Below, piece after piece: positions 1 through 11,500 of a DNA stretch of 47,989 nt. Under the pieces are notes generated by a model that was not told the DNA's origin, made no database searches, and saw nothing but the letters and a program-made list of their open reading frames with translations. The DNA lies in NCBI GenBank assembly GCA_001970955.1, contig MPUH01000526.1:1-47989 (forward strand), in the 5' to 3' direction. Origin of the DNA: Stentor coeruleus. Its lineage: Eukaryota; Ciliophora; Heterotrichea; Heterotrichida; Stentoridae. A program made the position numbers and the translations under genes. How positions within the stretch are numbered: position 1 is the first letter of the stretch; every line of letters begins with the position of its first letter.

Positions 1-1935
1 TTACTGGGCAGTGGATATTACTACCTTTTCAGAATAATGCTCTGTGGTGACTGAGCCTAAAGCTTAATTTTAGATGCTTTAACCTACTTACACAGAAGAA
101 AAAATACTTATTTTGAACATAAACTATGCCTACCAACATAATTTCAGCTTTGTTATCCTTTTCTACTTAAATCCTAATATTTAGTTTAATTTTCTATAAA
201 GTTTTCTAAATATTCTCCCCTCCCATTTAATAAGCATCATAATCAATATGAAAATTGTTTATTCGAGCAAATTAAAACTCAATAACAAACTTCACAATGC
301 TTTACATTAGAAAAACTAACGATGAAAATTCAAAGAGGAAATTAAAACATTAAATAATTAAAATATATTGGTAACATTATAGAAGCGCACAAAATATCAA
401 AGAAAAATTAACCATTTGGGAAATTTTGTAAAAACTCACTTAAAATCATACAATCATTCAAAGATGCATATAGTAAAAAAAGCATAGCTAAGACTTGAAT
501 TAATGTAGTACGGCTATATGCATAAAAGTTGCTAGAGATTTTGTAAATATTTATATGCATATATATAATTTTGTTGCATCGGCAGAATCTAGATTTATTT
601 GCTAAGAGCTTCTTCATTTCCAAGATTTCACAGCAAAAACTAACTAAGTAGCACACTGCATTAGTATTTACTTCTTTTCCAAGTTTCTTCTTTACTCTTA
701 CCTTTTTAAGGTCATTGGTGCTGGAGGAATCATGATTTTTTGGCTAAGGCTAAATCACAGATCAGAGGACATCAAGCTTAATTGAAAAGAATCTAAAAAA
801 CTTATAGACAGGCTGAATTTTGTGAACCCAACTGAAAGAAGCAGTAAAATATCTGATAATTAAAGCGTTTTTGGTAGAATCTGAATGCCTGGGATTATTT
901 ATGATGCTTGTAGGCTTACTAAGCTAATGACTTACTAACTATTGCATCAGAGTTCTTAATATTTTTAATAAGTATATAAATTGACGAAAATCATTCACTA
1001 ATTAATTAGCTATTAATTTTTTTTTAATTTTTGATTGAATGAAAGGAATCAAAGAGAATTTTTCGATGAATGAAAGACTCACAAACTTGATTAGTATAGC
1101 AAAAATGCTAAGGTATCATGAAAAATGAAAATATTTAGAATTTTAATTTGGCTAAAGCTTAACAGAAATTAAATAAAAAAGTGAGATATCCTAAAGGAAT
1201 TCGCTTAGAAAATATGACTAGGGATTATTTCAATTCTTCATAGGATAGACAATACATAAAAGTTAATAATAGCTAGAGCTTGAATCAACATATTAAGATT
1301 ATGTGCAATAAAAAGAAAAAGGCAAGCTGATTATGAGAGATTAAAGGATGAAATAAAAAGAAAATATAAAAATAAACTGATTTCAAAAAACTAAAAGTTG
1401 AAATGAAAATAAATAAATGAGGACCAACTAGTTTTTACTCTAAAGAGAAATTATGACAAATACTAACACTTAATAAAGAATTGAAATGTAAAATAACTAC
1501 ATATTTATTCATAGTTATGAAATTACATATTTTATAATTTAAAAATGAATATAATAGTTAAAATCAAATAGTATAATTTTCACTTTTTTATATTAATCAT
1601 AGAAGTATGATCTATANTGAATATAATAGTTAAAATCAAATAGTATAATTTTCACTTTTTTATATTAATCATAGAAGTATGATCTATATACATATTATCA
1701 TCACTTATAAAAATCATCTTAACTACTAATATTCATTTTGCATTACCTCTTGAAATACCAAATTCAGTATTATATATTTTTTATTGACCTCTTCAACAAA
1801 TAATACAAAATTAATAAGCTTTTTTTCAATTTTTTTTTATCTATTTACATGTCATATCTAAAACTCCAAGCCTAAAAAAATCTTCTCAAATTATGTGATA
1901 CCCTATCTCAATCCATATATTAATTCAAAACTTTA
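1..1935. other. No intact gene; stop-ridden coding-like sequence
   Basis: I find no intact gene here. Between about 690 and 1450 on the plus strand, stretches read like protein if occasional stops are ignored, for example KKVRYPKGIRLENMTRDYF near 1170-1230, but each frame is interrupted by TAA, TAG or TGA every few codons. I could not assign a family. A minus-strand open frame at 408-656 (82 codons) is probably chance or a fragment. A 71-bp direct duplication around the N at 1617 is described separately. Confidence 0.5.
1546..1688. repeat. 71-bp direct duplication separated by one N
   Basis: Bases 1546-1616 and 1618-1688 are the same 71-bp sequence, with a single N at 1617 between them. Copy 1 stops exactly at the N and copy 2 begins exactly after it. 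This is the pattern left when two contigs with overlapping ends are scaffolded without being merged. I read it as an assembly artefact, not a biological repeat. Confidence 0.85.
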
Positions 1936-2810
1936 TTATTCCTGATATCTTTTCTGGAGCCTCTCAGCATACTTAACTTCAAACTCCTCCAGCTCATTGA
2001 CAATTTCATTGATCTTTTCCTTTTCCAGCAGCCTTTTATTTTTCCTTACATCATCAATTTCTATATACCCCTTCCTCATTTTTTCTGATATCTTAACTCT
2101 CTCATCTTTGTTCTTATAAAAATCTCTTTTTCTTCCCATATTAGCTCTAAAAAGCTTTATCCATAGCCTGCTTTTATGTGTTTGGATATACTCAGAGAAG
2201 TCTTTCTTCCTATTTTTTCGACTACTTTGTTGGTTTTTTGTGGTCATCATCACATTGTGAAAGGTTTGACTTCTTTGCTTGTTTATAATTTTTTGTAAAG
2301 TTATGATTTTTTCTTGACTTTTTTTTGTGTCGAGTATGTCTGGGTTGTTTATAGACATGCTTCTGAAGCGGATAGGGTAAAATTTCATTACTGCAGGGTC
2401 AAAACTGCTTGTAAAGAGTCTTTTGACTATGCTAGATGAGGTTTCTACTAAACCGGGTAGTAGTTCTTCGTTAATTTGTTTAGATTTATGCTGGATCTGT
2501 AGATAATTTACATTTCTCGAGCTTGTCTTCTTTTGAAAAGCCGTTGTCTGGACTCAAGCTTGCTTTTCGTCGCCTTTTCCTGATATGCACGATTTCTCTC
2601 TGTGGATTCTAATAGCGATATGCTAACTGGTGATGATGGCCCGGCTAGATATTTTTCTTGAGGGTCTAGATAATATTTTGATATTTTAGGACTTGAAAGA
2701 TATTTGGAATTCCAAGTATTACCTATATGCTTGTAGTAGTCGTAGGTTTTTTTTATTGGTTGTTGTTTGATTTTGTTAAGTGGTATAGAGAGGTCTAGTT
2801 TTATGCTCAT
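1936..2810 (-). CDS. Hypothetical basic protein, two exons with a 1-nt frame conflict
   Basis: I do not recognise this gene. The 5' part starts at an ATG at 2810 (MSIKLDLSIPLNKIK) and is rich in Lys, Tyr and Ser (KYLSSPKISKYYLDPQEKY), ending in a charged stretch (ATKSKLESRQRLFKRRQARE). The 3' part continues to a TAA at 1936 and is strongly basic with a coiled-coil-like end (NEIVNELEEFEVKYAERLQ). Between them lies GTAAATTATCTACAG (2497-2511, minus), which matches the 15-nt introns seen elsewhere. Splicing it leaves the halves one base out of phase. One extra A in the AAA run just before the intron would join them into about 286 residues. This may be a homopolymer error or a recent frameshift. 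An alternative is two separate genes, the first ending shortly after splicing. The ATG at 2810 is preferred to the upstream start at 2906, which would add a hydrophobic low-complexity leader. Confidence 0.5.
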
Positions 2811-2929
2811 TTGTATCTTAAGTGAAAGTATTGAGAAAATTACAATTAAAATATTTTGGGATTTTTTTATGAAAATTAATATGAATTGATTTATCATAGT
2901 CTGCATTTTTTAAATCCAAAAGAGTTAGT

Positions 2930-3560
2930 TTTTAATTTAGAAGAGTATTAAATAATAATGAAAACATTTTTCGTGCTAAAAAGAGGAAGCCAAGACAGAT
3001 TCTTAGTTTCACTGATAAAAAGAAATTATTCAATACCTTAAAGATAAAAAAATGCAAAAATTTTAAGATGAACAAACTAGGAAAAATACCAAAGGCGAAT
3101 TATGCAACGAAAACGAAAGAAAAATGAAGAGGGCAAAGAGCAGAGGGATGATTCTTTTCATATATAGAGTAAGCGCTATTATCTTGGTTTATTAAAATCA
3201 TTGCAAAAATATCACTTCATATGAATCTATTCAAATCCAAGCACTAAAATCAAGGATTATCTTTTAATAATCTAAAAGCCAAGAAGGAATATAAGGCTCA
3301 AAAGTTTTCAATATGTAATCAATTAACGTTCAAACGTGAGAGTCGATGCTGATAGATAAATTTAAGAAAATCAAGGGAAATTAAAAGTTTAACAGATTTA
3401 TATAATCCAGAAAATATCTTCAGTACTGATGAAACACTTTATCAAAGAATTATGCCCAATTGAATATTAAAATTTGAGAGTAAAGAGGTGCATAGTTGCA
3501 TGATTTAGACATATGCTTTATATCAAAATCTAGAAAAATTCTAATTGCTATTATAATTGT
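2930..3560 (+). pseudogene. Possible remnant of a pogo/Tc5-type transposase
   Basis: The plus strand near 3405-3450 encodes NPENIFSTDETLYQRIMPN, which resembles the segment around the first catalytic Asp of pogo/Tigger/jerky-type transposases (pattern N/C-x-D-E-T-x-L-F/Y...LPN). Upstream, around 2975-3120, is a Lys/Arg-rich stretch (AKKRKPRQILSFTDKKK) that could be the N-terminal DNA-binding part. All frames contain stops, and downstream sequence cannot be followed. The identification rests on a short motif. The better-supported pogo remnant at 5480-6850 makes it more plausible. Confidence 0.35.
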
Positions 3561-4300
3561 TTTTCTTATTAGAATACAGTTGGCGATTATTTTATGAAAT
3601 CAAATTAATTTATTTCCATTTAAGTGATTTCAGTGTTTTAGTCATGTGATAAAGGAATCATAAATGAAGAAATAAGATTAATGCTTGGAACAATTTTAAT
3701 TTTTTTTAAAATAACTTGAGATTGCGCTTCTCCAAGTAAATTTAAAAGTTATTTTAAGAAAGCTAGATTTCAGTTGTAGAAATCCTTTTAGCATTTAAGT
3801 ATAGATGATGAGCTTGTAACACTGGCATCAGAAATAAGAAATAAATTTAATATTAAGATCAAATTAGACTTATTTCTAATATTCGTGCAATCTTAAATGT
3901 TCTGAGATTTTGATAGGAAAATATACTTATGAATAAACTTGCATATTCAATGAAATTAATGAAGAAAGTATATTTCTAGAGAGGAAGACAATGAAAGATC
4001 AGATGATTTAGTATGTCAAATGTCAGATATGTTTAATTTAGATTGTATTAATCTTCATCAAAATTTTAAAGCTTATGGGGTTGCGTTTGGTGTAAAGAGA
4101 GTTGACATCTTTAGCATTATTCTTTCAAGTTTTGTTGGGTATTGGCTTCATCAGTTATTTCATCGATGTCTATATTTTCTTAAGTAAAATTACAATTTTT
4201 TAAAATAATTCTTTAACAAATCTTACTAAGCAAACCATACTAAAACCCTTCCTTTTAAACTTAATACTTAATGCCAAGTATCAAATATTTATAACTACAA
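3561..4300. other. No recognised gene; one open stretch near 3987-4186
   Basis: Mostly stop-ridden AT-rich sequence. A plus-strand frame from about 3978 to a TAA at 4186 is open for roughly 65 codons without an ATG (contains DDLVCQMSDMFNLDCINLH and a hydrophobic FSIILSSFVGYWLHQLF). It may be the 3' end of a decayed gene or of the transposase remnant upstream. I cannot assign it. Confidence 0.3.
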
Positions 4301-5218
4301 TCACACATATCCTTTCATCATCTTTTCATCCCAAGTGACATCAAAACTAGGCACTTTATTCTTCAAATCCGCATCCTCCAAGCATTTCACCCCTTCACCA
4401 ACATCTTCTAAGCATTTCACCCCTTCACTCGGATCTTTTTCCTCCCCACTATTCATTTTTTTTAAATTCCTTCTTTTTATATTAGAAATCTCCCACAAAA
4501 ACCCAGCTGTAGCGAATAAACTAATAAACCCCTGGAAAATCATAACAATAAGTCCGTTTTCAATATGCATATCACTAGAAAATTTATCAATATCAGTGAT
4601 TTTAATCCATAAACTAATACCTAAAATTATAAAAACCGGGTGCAAAATGAAGATAAGTCTTAGTCTGTTGCTCCAAACTAAGGAAAATTTTAGGATTTTT
4701 GAAGGTTTGCTATTATTTAAGAGTACTTTGATAATTTTTTTAACTGAGATTTGCTCAATGAAGCTGTTTATTGTATAGATGATAAGTATTAGAATATCAA
4801 ATGCTATGAAAATTTTGAGTAATTCCCCAGATTTGTTGAGGTTTTCTAGGTTAGAACAAATATTATGTGATGAGAGGATGTCTTTGCAGTTAAGATTGAA
4901 GCTTGAGTAAGAGTAGGTCTTTGAATGATAGGTTATATAGGAATTTATGTAAATATTTCCTTGCCCAATAAGGAACTGGAAAGGCGCTTGCAATTTAGAA
5001 GTTATGAAGGTGATATAAATGCTGAAGACCTTAGTGATGATATAGAACTGGAGCCAATCTATAATTAGAATAGGGAACCAGAGTATGGATTTTAGTATGA
5101 ATTTAATGGATAAAAGTATATCAGTGGGAGATAAAAAAATTATGGGAAGCCAGATAACTGAAAGTACTGGAAAATAGAGCATAAAAATTATTTCAATATG
5201 ATGCCGATAATTGAACAA
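4301..5218 (-). CDS. Multi-pass membrane protein of unknown function
   Basis: The frame encodes 305 residues from ATG at 5218 and is dominated by hydrophobic segments: about residues 10-30, 35-70, 140-155, 190-210 and 225-245. I recognise no family. The C-terminal cytoplasmic-type tail is hydrophilic and contains an imperfect direct repeat, EGVKCLEDVGEGVKCLEDA, encoded by a short tandem duplication near 4376-4430. The frame meets TGA at 4301-4303. If UGA is tryptophan here, as other evidence suggests, the protein gains only Trp-Leu before a TAG at 4295-4297. There are no close neighbours on the same strand. It is probably a genuine lineage-restricted gene, because the composition and tail differ from the surrounding decayed DNA. 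Confidence 0.65.
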   Translation of the reverse strand: MFNYRHHIEIIFMLYFPVLSVIWLPIIFLSPTDILLSIKFILKSILWFPILIIDWLQFYIITKVFSIYITFITSKLQAPFQFLIGQGNIYINSYITYHSKTYSYSSFNLNCKDILSSHNICSNLENLNKSGELLKIFIAFDILILIIYTINSFIEQISVKKIIKVLLNNSKPSKILKFSLVWSNRLRLIFILHPVFIILGISLWIKITDIDKFSSDMHIENGLIVMIFQGFISLFATAGFLWEISNIKRRNLKKMNSGEEKDPSEGVKCLEDVGEGVKCLEDADLKNKVPSFDVTWDEKMMKGYV

Positions 5219-5479
5219 GCAAAGTCAGACTTACAGTGGTGAACTATTAGCCTAATTAAGGAAAATATATAATATTATACCTAATATAACCATTTAAAAT
5301 AAAAAAACATATTAATTCTGTTATTAAGCTATTATAAAACAATATAGAATATACAATGCACCCTGCCTGTATCGAGCAGTCCGGATGAAAAATTTTTGTT
5401 GAGTTACCAAGGTGCTCGACTTATAAAGGTTTTACAAGATATAATAATTTAACTATTAGGCCTAAAAAAATCGAAGATC

Positions 5480-6850
5480 TTGGCTTGCATACCTTCATTC
5501 CAGTATTTAAACACTTGATTTGTCAGCTCTTCAAGCAGCTTATGTGTGAGCCTATAAAGTTCGATATCTTTATCGATAATTTTTTTTTAACTCCATTTAC
5601 TATCCTTGCTGCTTCTGAAAAAGTTGCAATTGCCACTATCTCGCTCTCTTCTTTAAAAAAAATTTGATTCACTTGAAGAGTTATTAATGAAATCAGATTT
5701 GAGCTCAGTATTTTCCTCCATATTATATTCTTCGATTAATTCATTTAATATGCCAACTTGCGTTAAGTTTCCCATGATGCAGTTATAAATTGAATGCTTT
5801 CCAAAAATTTTATTTTGTGATTAATTGGTTGATTTTTTTCTTTTACTTTAGCAATAAGATCTTTATCAATTTTTTTCTATATTTCATTTTAAATGAGTTG
5901 ATTAGTATTAGTTAGGAATTATCGCTTGACTATTGTCAACCCTTACTAATTAAATGAATTGATAATGCCTTGATCAAGAGGTTAAATTAAGCTTGAAGTT
6001 TTAGGCGGAAAGAATTGGAGATTGATATTTAAAAGTCAATATTTGGGTGTGCTGAGAAATTATCCAAAAAAAATTTTTTTCCCTTTCTTTGAAATAATTA
6101 TTCATTTCTTGCAGTCAATCTTCAAAGATTCCTCTGGTCATCCATGCTTTACTATTAGCTCTCTAATAAATAGGTAGCTTATCAGAATTTATTTTCTTAA
6201 AATATAGTGTGGCTTCAAGTTTTTTCCAATTACTAGATACTTAAACTTTTTGTCTACCGAACTGACAAGAAATAATATTGAAACTCTTTCCTTAGATTGC
6301 TTAAATCCATAAGTATTTTCTTAATATTTTCAATCATAGATTTTGATGGAAGAGTTATAAAAAAACGATGTCTCATCACAATTTAGTATATCTTGAGGAT
6401 TACAAAATCTTAAGATTATCCTGGAATTCAGCTGCAGTTGAATGAGATTCTCCAGATAAATCTCGGAAAGTAATTTGATAGCGATCCTTGTCAACTATTT
6501 GATGCTTTAAAAGAAGGCTTCTTAAGTTTATTAGTAAAAAATAGGGCTGAAGCTTGGATACTTATCCTAAAAATTGGAATGCTTTTTCTCTCATTTTTGA
6601 AACTATCTCAAATAACATATTTACATATTTATTATCTATTTTCCTAAATTTCCTGCATCCATCGAGTTGATTACCATCTCTCGCTGTTTGTTGCAATTTA
6701 TCTCGATTATGCTTGATTTTCTTCACAGTACTACATGAAATATTAAAAAGCATAGCAGCCTCTCTTTCAGTTTTTCCTGAGTCAATAAATTTAAGAGCTT
6801 CAAGTTTCTTTGATAAAGTTAATTCGTTTGAGCAATTTTTATCTATTATT
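5480..6850 (-). pseudogene. Decayed pogo/Tigger-type (Tc1-mariner superfamily) transposase
   Basis: Read on the minus strand, this stretch carries in the right order the landmarks of a pogo-type transposase. First is an N-terminal helix-turn-helix at about 6830-6690 (KLEALKFIDSGKTEREAAM then ISCSTVKKIKHNRDK). Next comes the first catalytic Asp segment NCDETSFFYNSS near 6385-6350. Then SKAWMTRGIFED followed by LQEMNNYF near 6150-6095, the second Asp segment DNFSAHPNID near 6070-6035, and PPKTSSLI with PLDQGIINSFN near 6010-5950. A C-terminal helical part follows. At least two frameshifts and many stops break it, so it cannot encode a working enzyme. A TGA at 6115-6117 falls where the family has Trp, and a TAA before PLDQG falls where it has Gln. 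Imperfect inverted ends may lie near 5360-5395 and 7010-7040, but I could not confirm them. Confidence 0.8.
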
Positions 6851-7158
6851 TATTTGCTCGAAATATTCAGATAAAATATATTGAAAAATACAAATTTAAA
6901 AAAAATTGATTGACTTATTAAATCTGCATGTGCTCGAGATATACATTTTTTTCATACAAAACATTGATTCCTGCTCGGAGTTTTTTCGCCACTGAAATAG
7001 GAAGGAGATTCCGTTATACAAGTGCTTAACTTAACAGATTTTACTAAAAATAAAAAAAAAATTTTGGCAATCGTAAAAAATAATTGTCTATATAAAATCC
7101 TATAAGTACACACCAAAAAGTATTTAAACTCAAATCTCAAGAAAATGCATTTACACTA

Positions 7159-8169
7159 TTAATTATTAAACTTCTCTAACTCATACCAACTCTTTAACAC
7201 TACCCCTTCAAAATGTCTGAAAATTTTCTCAAACTCAAAAAGCTGTTCCTTCAGCTCACTCGCCTGGAAAGCTGTCTTAAAGCAGAAACAATTAAAAACT
7301 TTCTGCGTCAAATTCTGATACATAGGCTTAGTCTTTTCAGGCTCTGAATGAAACCCATACTCTTCAACAAGTCTAAGATTTTTTGATGCCAACCACGTTT
7401 GTATGCTGTCTTTATTATCCAAATTATCTTGATTAGACTCCATAAATACCTCAAGAGTCTTATAAAATTCATCTTGCAGCAACTTAGCCAAAGATTTAAC
7501 CTGGGTGTTAAAAACATAACAAAGCGGGGGTTTTTGTACAGCAAAACTCATCCATATAATTTCCATATTAATAATATCTGAAAATAGACTGGGTAAATTC
7601 AAAATTTTCACAGATTCAATGCGTTGTTCAAAGCGAAAACGATAGTCGTAAAGGTTTATAATCCCATAAATCAATGACAAATCATTGATGAGCTTGACAA
7701 AATTGCATAGAAAGTCATAGATTTTCATATAATCCCCACTTATTTTGCTTAGAGTTATAAGCGCATTACTGATATTATGTGGTCTAGTACACTCTTCTTG
7801 TATAACATTGACCATATGGAAGATTTCGATGATCATTGGGTCTGGAGGGATACCTCCAAGTTCAATAAAGTAAATGTAACAAAGGTAAAAAAGCTTATCT
7901 TCAAGGACTTCAATAGGCTGGTCTAAGCATTCATTTATGTTTTGTTCTAGGGAGCCAATAAGATCTTGATGCTTTTTACTCGTAGCATTTGTTGGGATTA
8001 TTGACCAATTTACACATAATTGTTGATTGTTAGACCGTAATTTTACGAGACCTAGGGTTGTTTTGCGATCTTTAGGCTGTAGTGGTGGACTTAGTTCATT
8101 GCTGCTGGCTGTTTTTATCATGAATGTAGGTGATTGTTCGGCTTCTTGTACAGAAAAAATGCTTTGCAT
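7159..8169 (-). CDS. Conserved-looking hypothetical protein, 336 aa
   Basis: A single uninterrupted frame from ATG at 8169 to TAA at 7159. The N-terminal 60 residues are Ser/Thr/Lys-rich and probably disordered. From about residue 65 onward the protein looks globular and mostly helical (for example NECLDQPIEVLEDKLFYLCY and EFEKIFRHFEGVVLKSWYEL). There is no signal peptide, no convincing membrane segment and no motif I recognise. The 5' flank (8170-8560) is strikingly C-rich on its coding strand, as for other genes here. It is divergently arranged with the TOG-array gene starting at 8592. Product unknown; the gene call itself is good. Confidence 0.7.
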   Translation of the reverse strand: MQSIFSVQEAEQSPTFMIKTASSNELSPPLQPKDRKTTLGLVKLRSNNQQLCVNWSIIPTNATSKKHQDLIGSLEQNINECLDQPIEVLEDKLFYLCYIYFIELGGIPPDPMIIEIFHMVNVIQEECTRPHNISNALITLSKISGDYMKIYDFLCNFVKLINDLSLIYGIINLYDYRFRFEQRIESVKILNLPSLFSDIINMEIIWMSFAVQKPPLCYVFNTQVKSLAKLLQDEFYKTLEVFMESNQDNLDNKDSIQTWLASKNLRLVEEYGFHSEPEKTKPMYQNLTQKVFNCFCFKTAFQASELKEQLFEFEKIFRHFEGVVLKSWYELEKFNN

Positions 8170-8591
8170 AAATTTAATTAGTATAAATTTAACGGATTTT
8201 TTATTTAAATGAGGGATTGTGAATAGGAAGAGTATAAGGAAATATGGAAGGAAGAGAACATGATTTGATATTTTATGAGGTTTTGATTAGTGATTGTTGG
8301 ATTATTTTTGAAGAAGATTTTGAGTTTGGAGGATGGAGGATGGAAAAGATGCTTATGAGTGTGAAGATAAGATTATGAGGGTTAGGGTTTTTATATAGGC
8401 ATAAATATTGAGGAACTTGGGAAAGAGAATTTTTTGGATGAGGATGAGAGGGTTTATATTTTGGGTATAGAGTATTTAAAATACTTAAATTTCATGGATG
8501 TTAGGGGGAATTGAGGGTTGGATGGAGAGTTGGCAGGAGTTTTTGAAGAGCTTTATAGGAGGAATTCCATCTTAGTCTCGTTAATTTATAA
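8170..8591. promoter_or_regulatory. Divergent intergenic region, strongly G-rich on the plus strand
   Basis: These 422 bp separate the divergent starts at 8169 (minus) and 8592 (plus). The plus strand is purine- and G-rich with very few C (runs such as ggaggatggaggatgg at about 8326). That gives the minus-strand gene a C-rich, G-poor 5' flank. No gene is seen. It presumably contains both promoters, but I recognise no specific element. Confidence 0.4.
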
Positions 8592-11500
8592 ATGGAAGCA
8601 CTTTTACAAGATTTTCGATTGGAAGATGCTGAGAAACTTAAAGAATCACTTAAAGCTATGACTTGGTTGGCTATGGCCCATAAAGGATCAGAGGAACTTT
8701 ATAAAGCAATTGATGCGATATGCATAGATCATGATGACTTAGAAGTTTCAGGTCGCTCTTTACAACTTTTACAGCAATTGCTACCAGTATAAAATATATA
8801 GGAATGCGCTCCCAGAATTTTACACCTTCTAGACCAGATAATCTCCAAGCTAGGGTCACCTCATTCAATAATATCCCGAACAGCATTCAACTGTTTGCAT
8901 TTAGCTTCAAAAATAATTCCAAAGGAAATCATCGAAGCCCTCTCTAAAGGTTTATCCCATGAAAATCATCGAGTTAAAAGCCAATGCCTGCGTGGGATAA
9001 GCATTCTAGGTGATTATGCCAAAATAAACCTTATTTCTGACATAGTAAGCTTATTTTCTGATCCAATCCTAAGCAGTACAGCAATGCAAACAGCAAGGCG
9101 TCTTATAACTTTACCACATATTAGAATCAATTTAGAAGAATCAACTATTAAAATGATAGAAGAAGGGAATATAGAAATGCATAGATCAGTAAGTCCAATG
9201 AAAAAAGGAGAAGTCCCGAGGATTTTTGATAAGGAGCTAGCTTTTCAAATAGCAACATCAAGTGATTGGAAAGAAAAACTTATGGCGATGGAAGAGATTA
9301 GAGACAATTTGAATAATATGAGTAAGAGTTTGGATAAGCATTTACCATCGATTGTTGAGTTTTTGAAACAGTTGCTTGAAGGGACGAGTTTTAGGATAAT
9401 TAATGGAGCGCTGCTTTTGCTGCAGGAGATATTGAAGGTAAATGGGATTACAAAAAAAGCGGATTTTACAGTACTGATACCCACTTGTATACAGAAGCTT
9501 GGGGATGAAAAAATCACTTTTCGGCATAACACTTTCAAAGTTTTTCGTATGCTGCTTTTTGAACTCTATCCCGAATGCCTCTTTCCTTACTTTCTCCGTG
9601 GCCTTGAAAGCGAAAATTGGCATATTCGTGAGGGTTGCCTTATGCTTATCATGGCGACAGTCCTTGAACAAAACAAACAGTACTACTACAACTACATCTC
9701 AATAGTCAGCAAAATATCAAAACTTCTCAATGATAGTAAAGCTAAAATCAAGCATGTAGCCCTAGAAACCTTAGTTGTTATAGCAAACACTGAAGGCATC
9801 AATCAAGTTCTTGATAGAATTGACACAGACGACATCACAACTGAAAAAATCAAAGCCAGACTGCGTAAAAAAGCAGTTCCAGTACTCAAAGATGATGGTA
9901 TCGAGCTGCCGAAAATCATCCCAAGCAGTGCTCCTGTAGGACGAGATATATCAAAAATAAGTTCTTTTAGTACAAAAATCGAATCCCCATTAATATTTTC
10001 GAAAGGCTTAAAAGATAAACTTGAACCCTTATCTCAAACTGGAGCTATGACTCAAAAGCGTATAACCAGTTCTATATCCAGGAACTATAGCGCTAATAAA
10101 AGTTTTGATGTTCATAATGATGATGCATCTTCACCTAAAAGGTCTCCAGTTAAACTTATGGAAACATCATATCTAAAAAAAGAAGATTTACAACCTGTTG
10201 AGAACCCTGAATTAGAATTGCAGCATTATTTAAGAATTAATCCTAATGATTGGGCTATGCAGTTTGAAATGCTTAATGGGATGAGAAAACTCTTGAAGTT
10301 TCATACTGAGATTTTTATACTAGCTCCGTTTCATTCACTGGTTTTGCAAATATTGAGATGTGCTGATTCACTGAGGTCTAGTTTGTCTAAAAATGCTCTG
10401 ATTGTTATTGGTGAGATGTGCGAGTTTTTGAGCAGGCTTATTGAACCGGAGTTGGAGATAATCCTAAACTGCTTACTAAGAAAAAGCGCTGATACAAATA
10501 TTTTTATATCAGGCGAAGCAGAGAAATCCTTATTCATAGTCTGCCGATGCATCTCTGATTCCAAAGTTGTAAATATCCTTTTCCAATGTGTGAGCAGCTC
10601 AAAGTCTTCCCAAGTAAAAGCTAAATCCGCTTTGTGCTTTCAAAAAATTTTTGAACATAAAAAAGCTGAGATTAGAAAATCTAAAGAACTTCAGCGTATG
10701 ATGCAAACTTTAGCATCTTTTACAAGAGAAGCATCAGCAGAAGTGAGATCCAACGCAAAGTCTGCATTGAATTTCTTATCAAATATACTGTAAGAATTAT
10801 ATAGTGAAGGTGATTTTGATAGACAATTAAAGAAAATTTTGACAAATGCGGATTATTCGACGTTAAAGGATTGCTTGGCTAAACAAGAGCCAGAAACTCC
10901 TTTGAGTAAAATGTCGAAAAGCTCGGAAATGTCGGTAAAAAGCCCGATTATTAAAGGAAGAGCAAGACCTAATCCTATAGAGTTGATTAAGGAAAATATG
11001 CTTACAGGGGACTGGGTAAGGAAGATTGAAGCTTTATCTAAGCTTAAGGATGTGACTGTTAAGAGCAAAGCTATTACAAATGAAATCCTTGGGTGTCTTA
11101 TTTCAGGCCTTGACGATTCAGATTCGAGAGTATCAATGCACACTTTAACCGTATTATCTAAAATCATACCTTGCACTTCAAATAAAATCGATTTATCAGG
11201 ACTTCTCCCAAGCCTGATCACCTTGCTAAATTCAATGAACACTCTTCTAAGAAACAATGCTAAAGACGTATGTAGAATTCTAATGCACCAAGCTGACCTT
11301 AATCTTTTCCTACCATCTCTAATAAAAGAACTTGATCGAGAAAAAGATAAGTCCTGGCTTTTTCTATTTAGTCTGCTTATTGACTCTCTTCAAATTATCC
11401 ATTCACAAAAGCCAACTTTAACGAAAAAGTACATCTTGCCATATGGAAAAAAGCTTTTAAATGAGCAGCCAATATCAATAACAGCTAAAAAATTCCTAGA

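Noticed and set aside
4335..4778. Plus-strand 147-codon frame opposite the membrane protein
   Set aside because: It lies antisense within the 4301-5218 gene. The minus-strand frame is longer and has coherent membrane segments.
5340..5470. tRNA-like or structured RNA in the less AT-rich stretch near 5360
   Set aside because: No cloverleaf or conserved A/B box can be drawn, and the stretch lies at the edge of the pogo remnant.
5360..7040. Terminal inverted repeats of the pogo element
   Set aside because: Sequences near 5360-5395 and 7010-7040 share a loose GCAC...TGTAT...TC-CC pattern in inverted orientation, but the match is too weak to call without computation.
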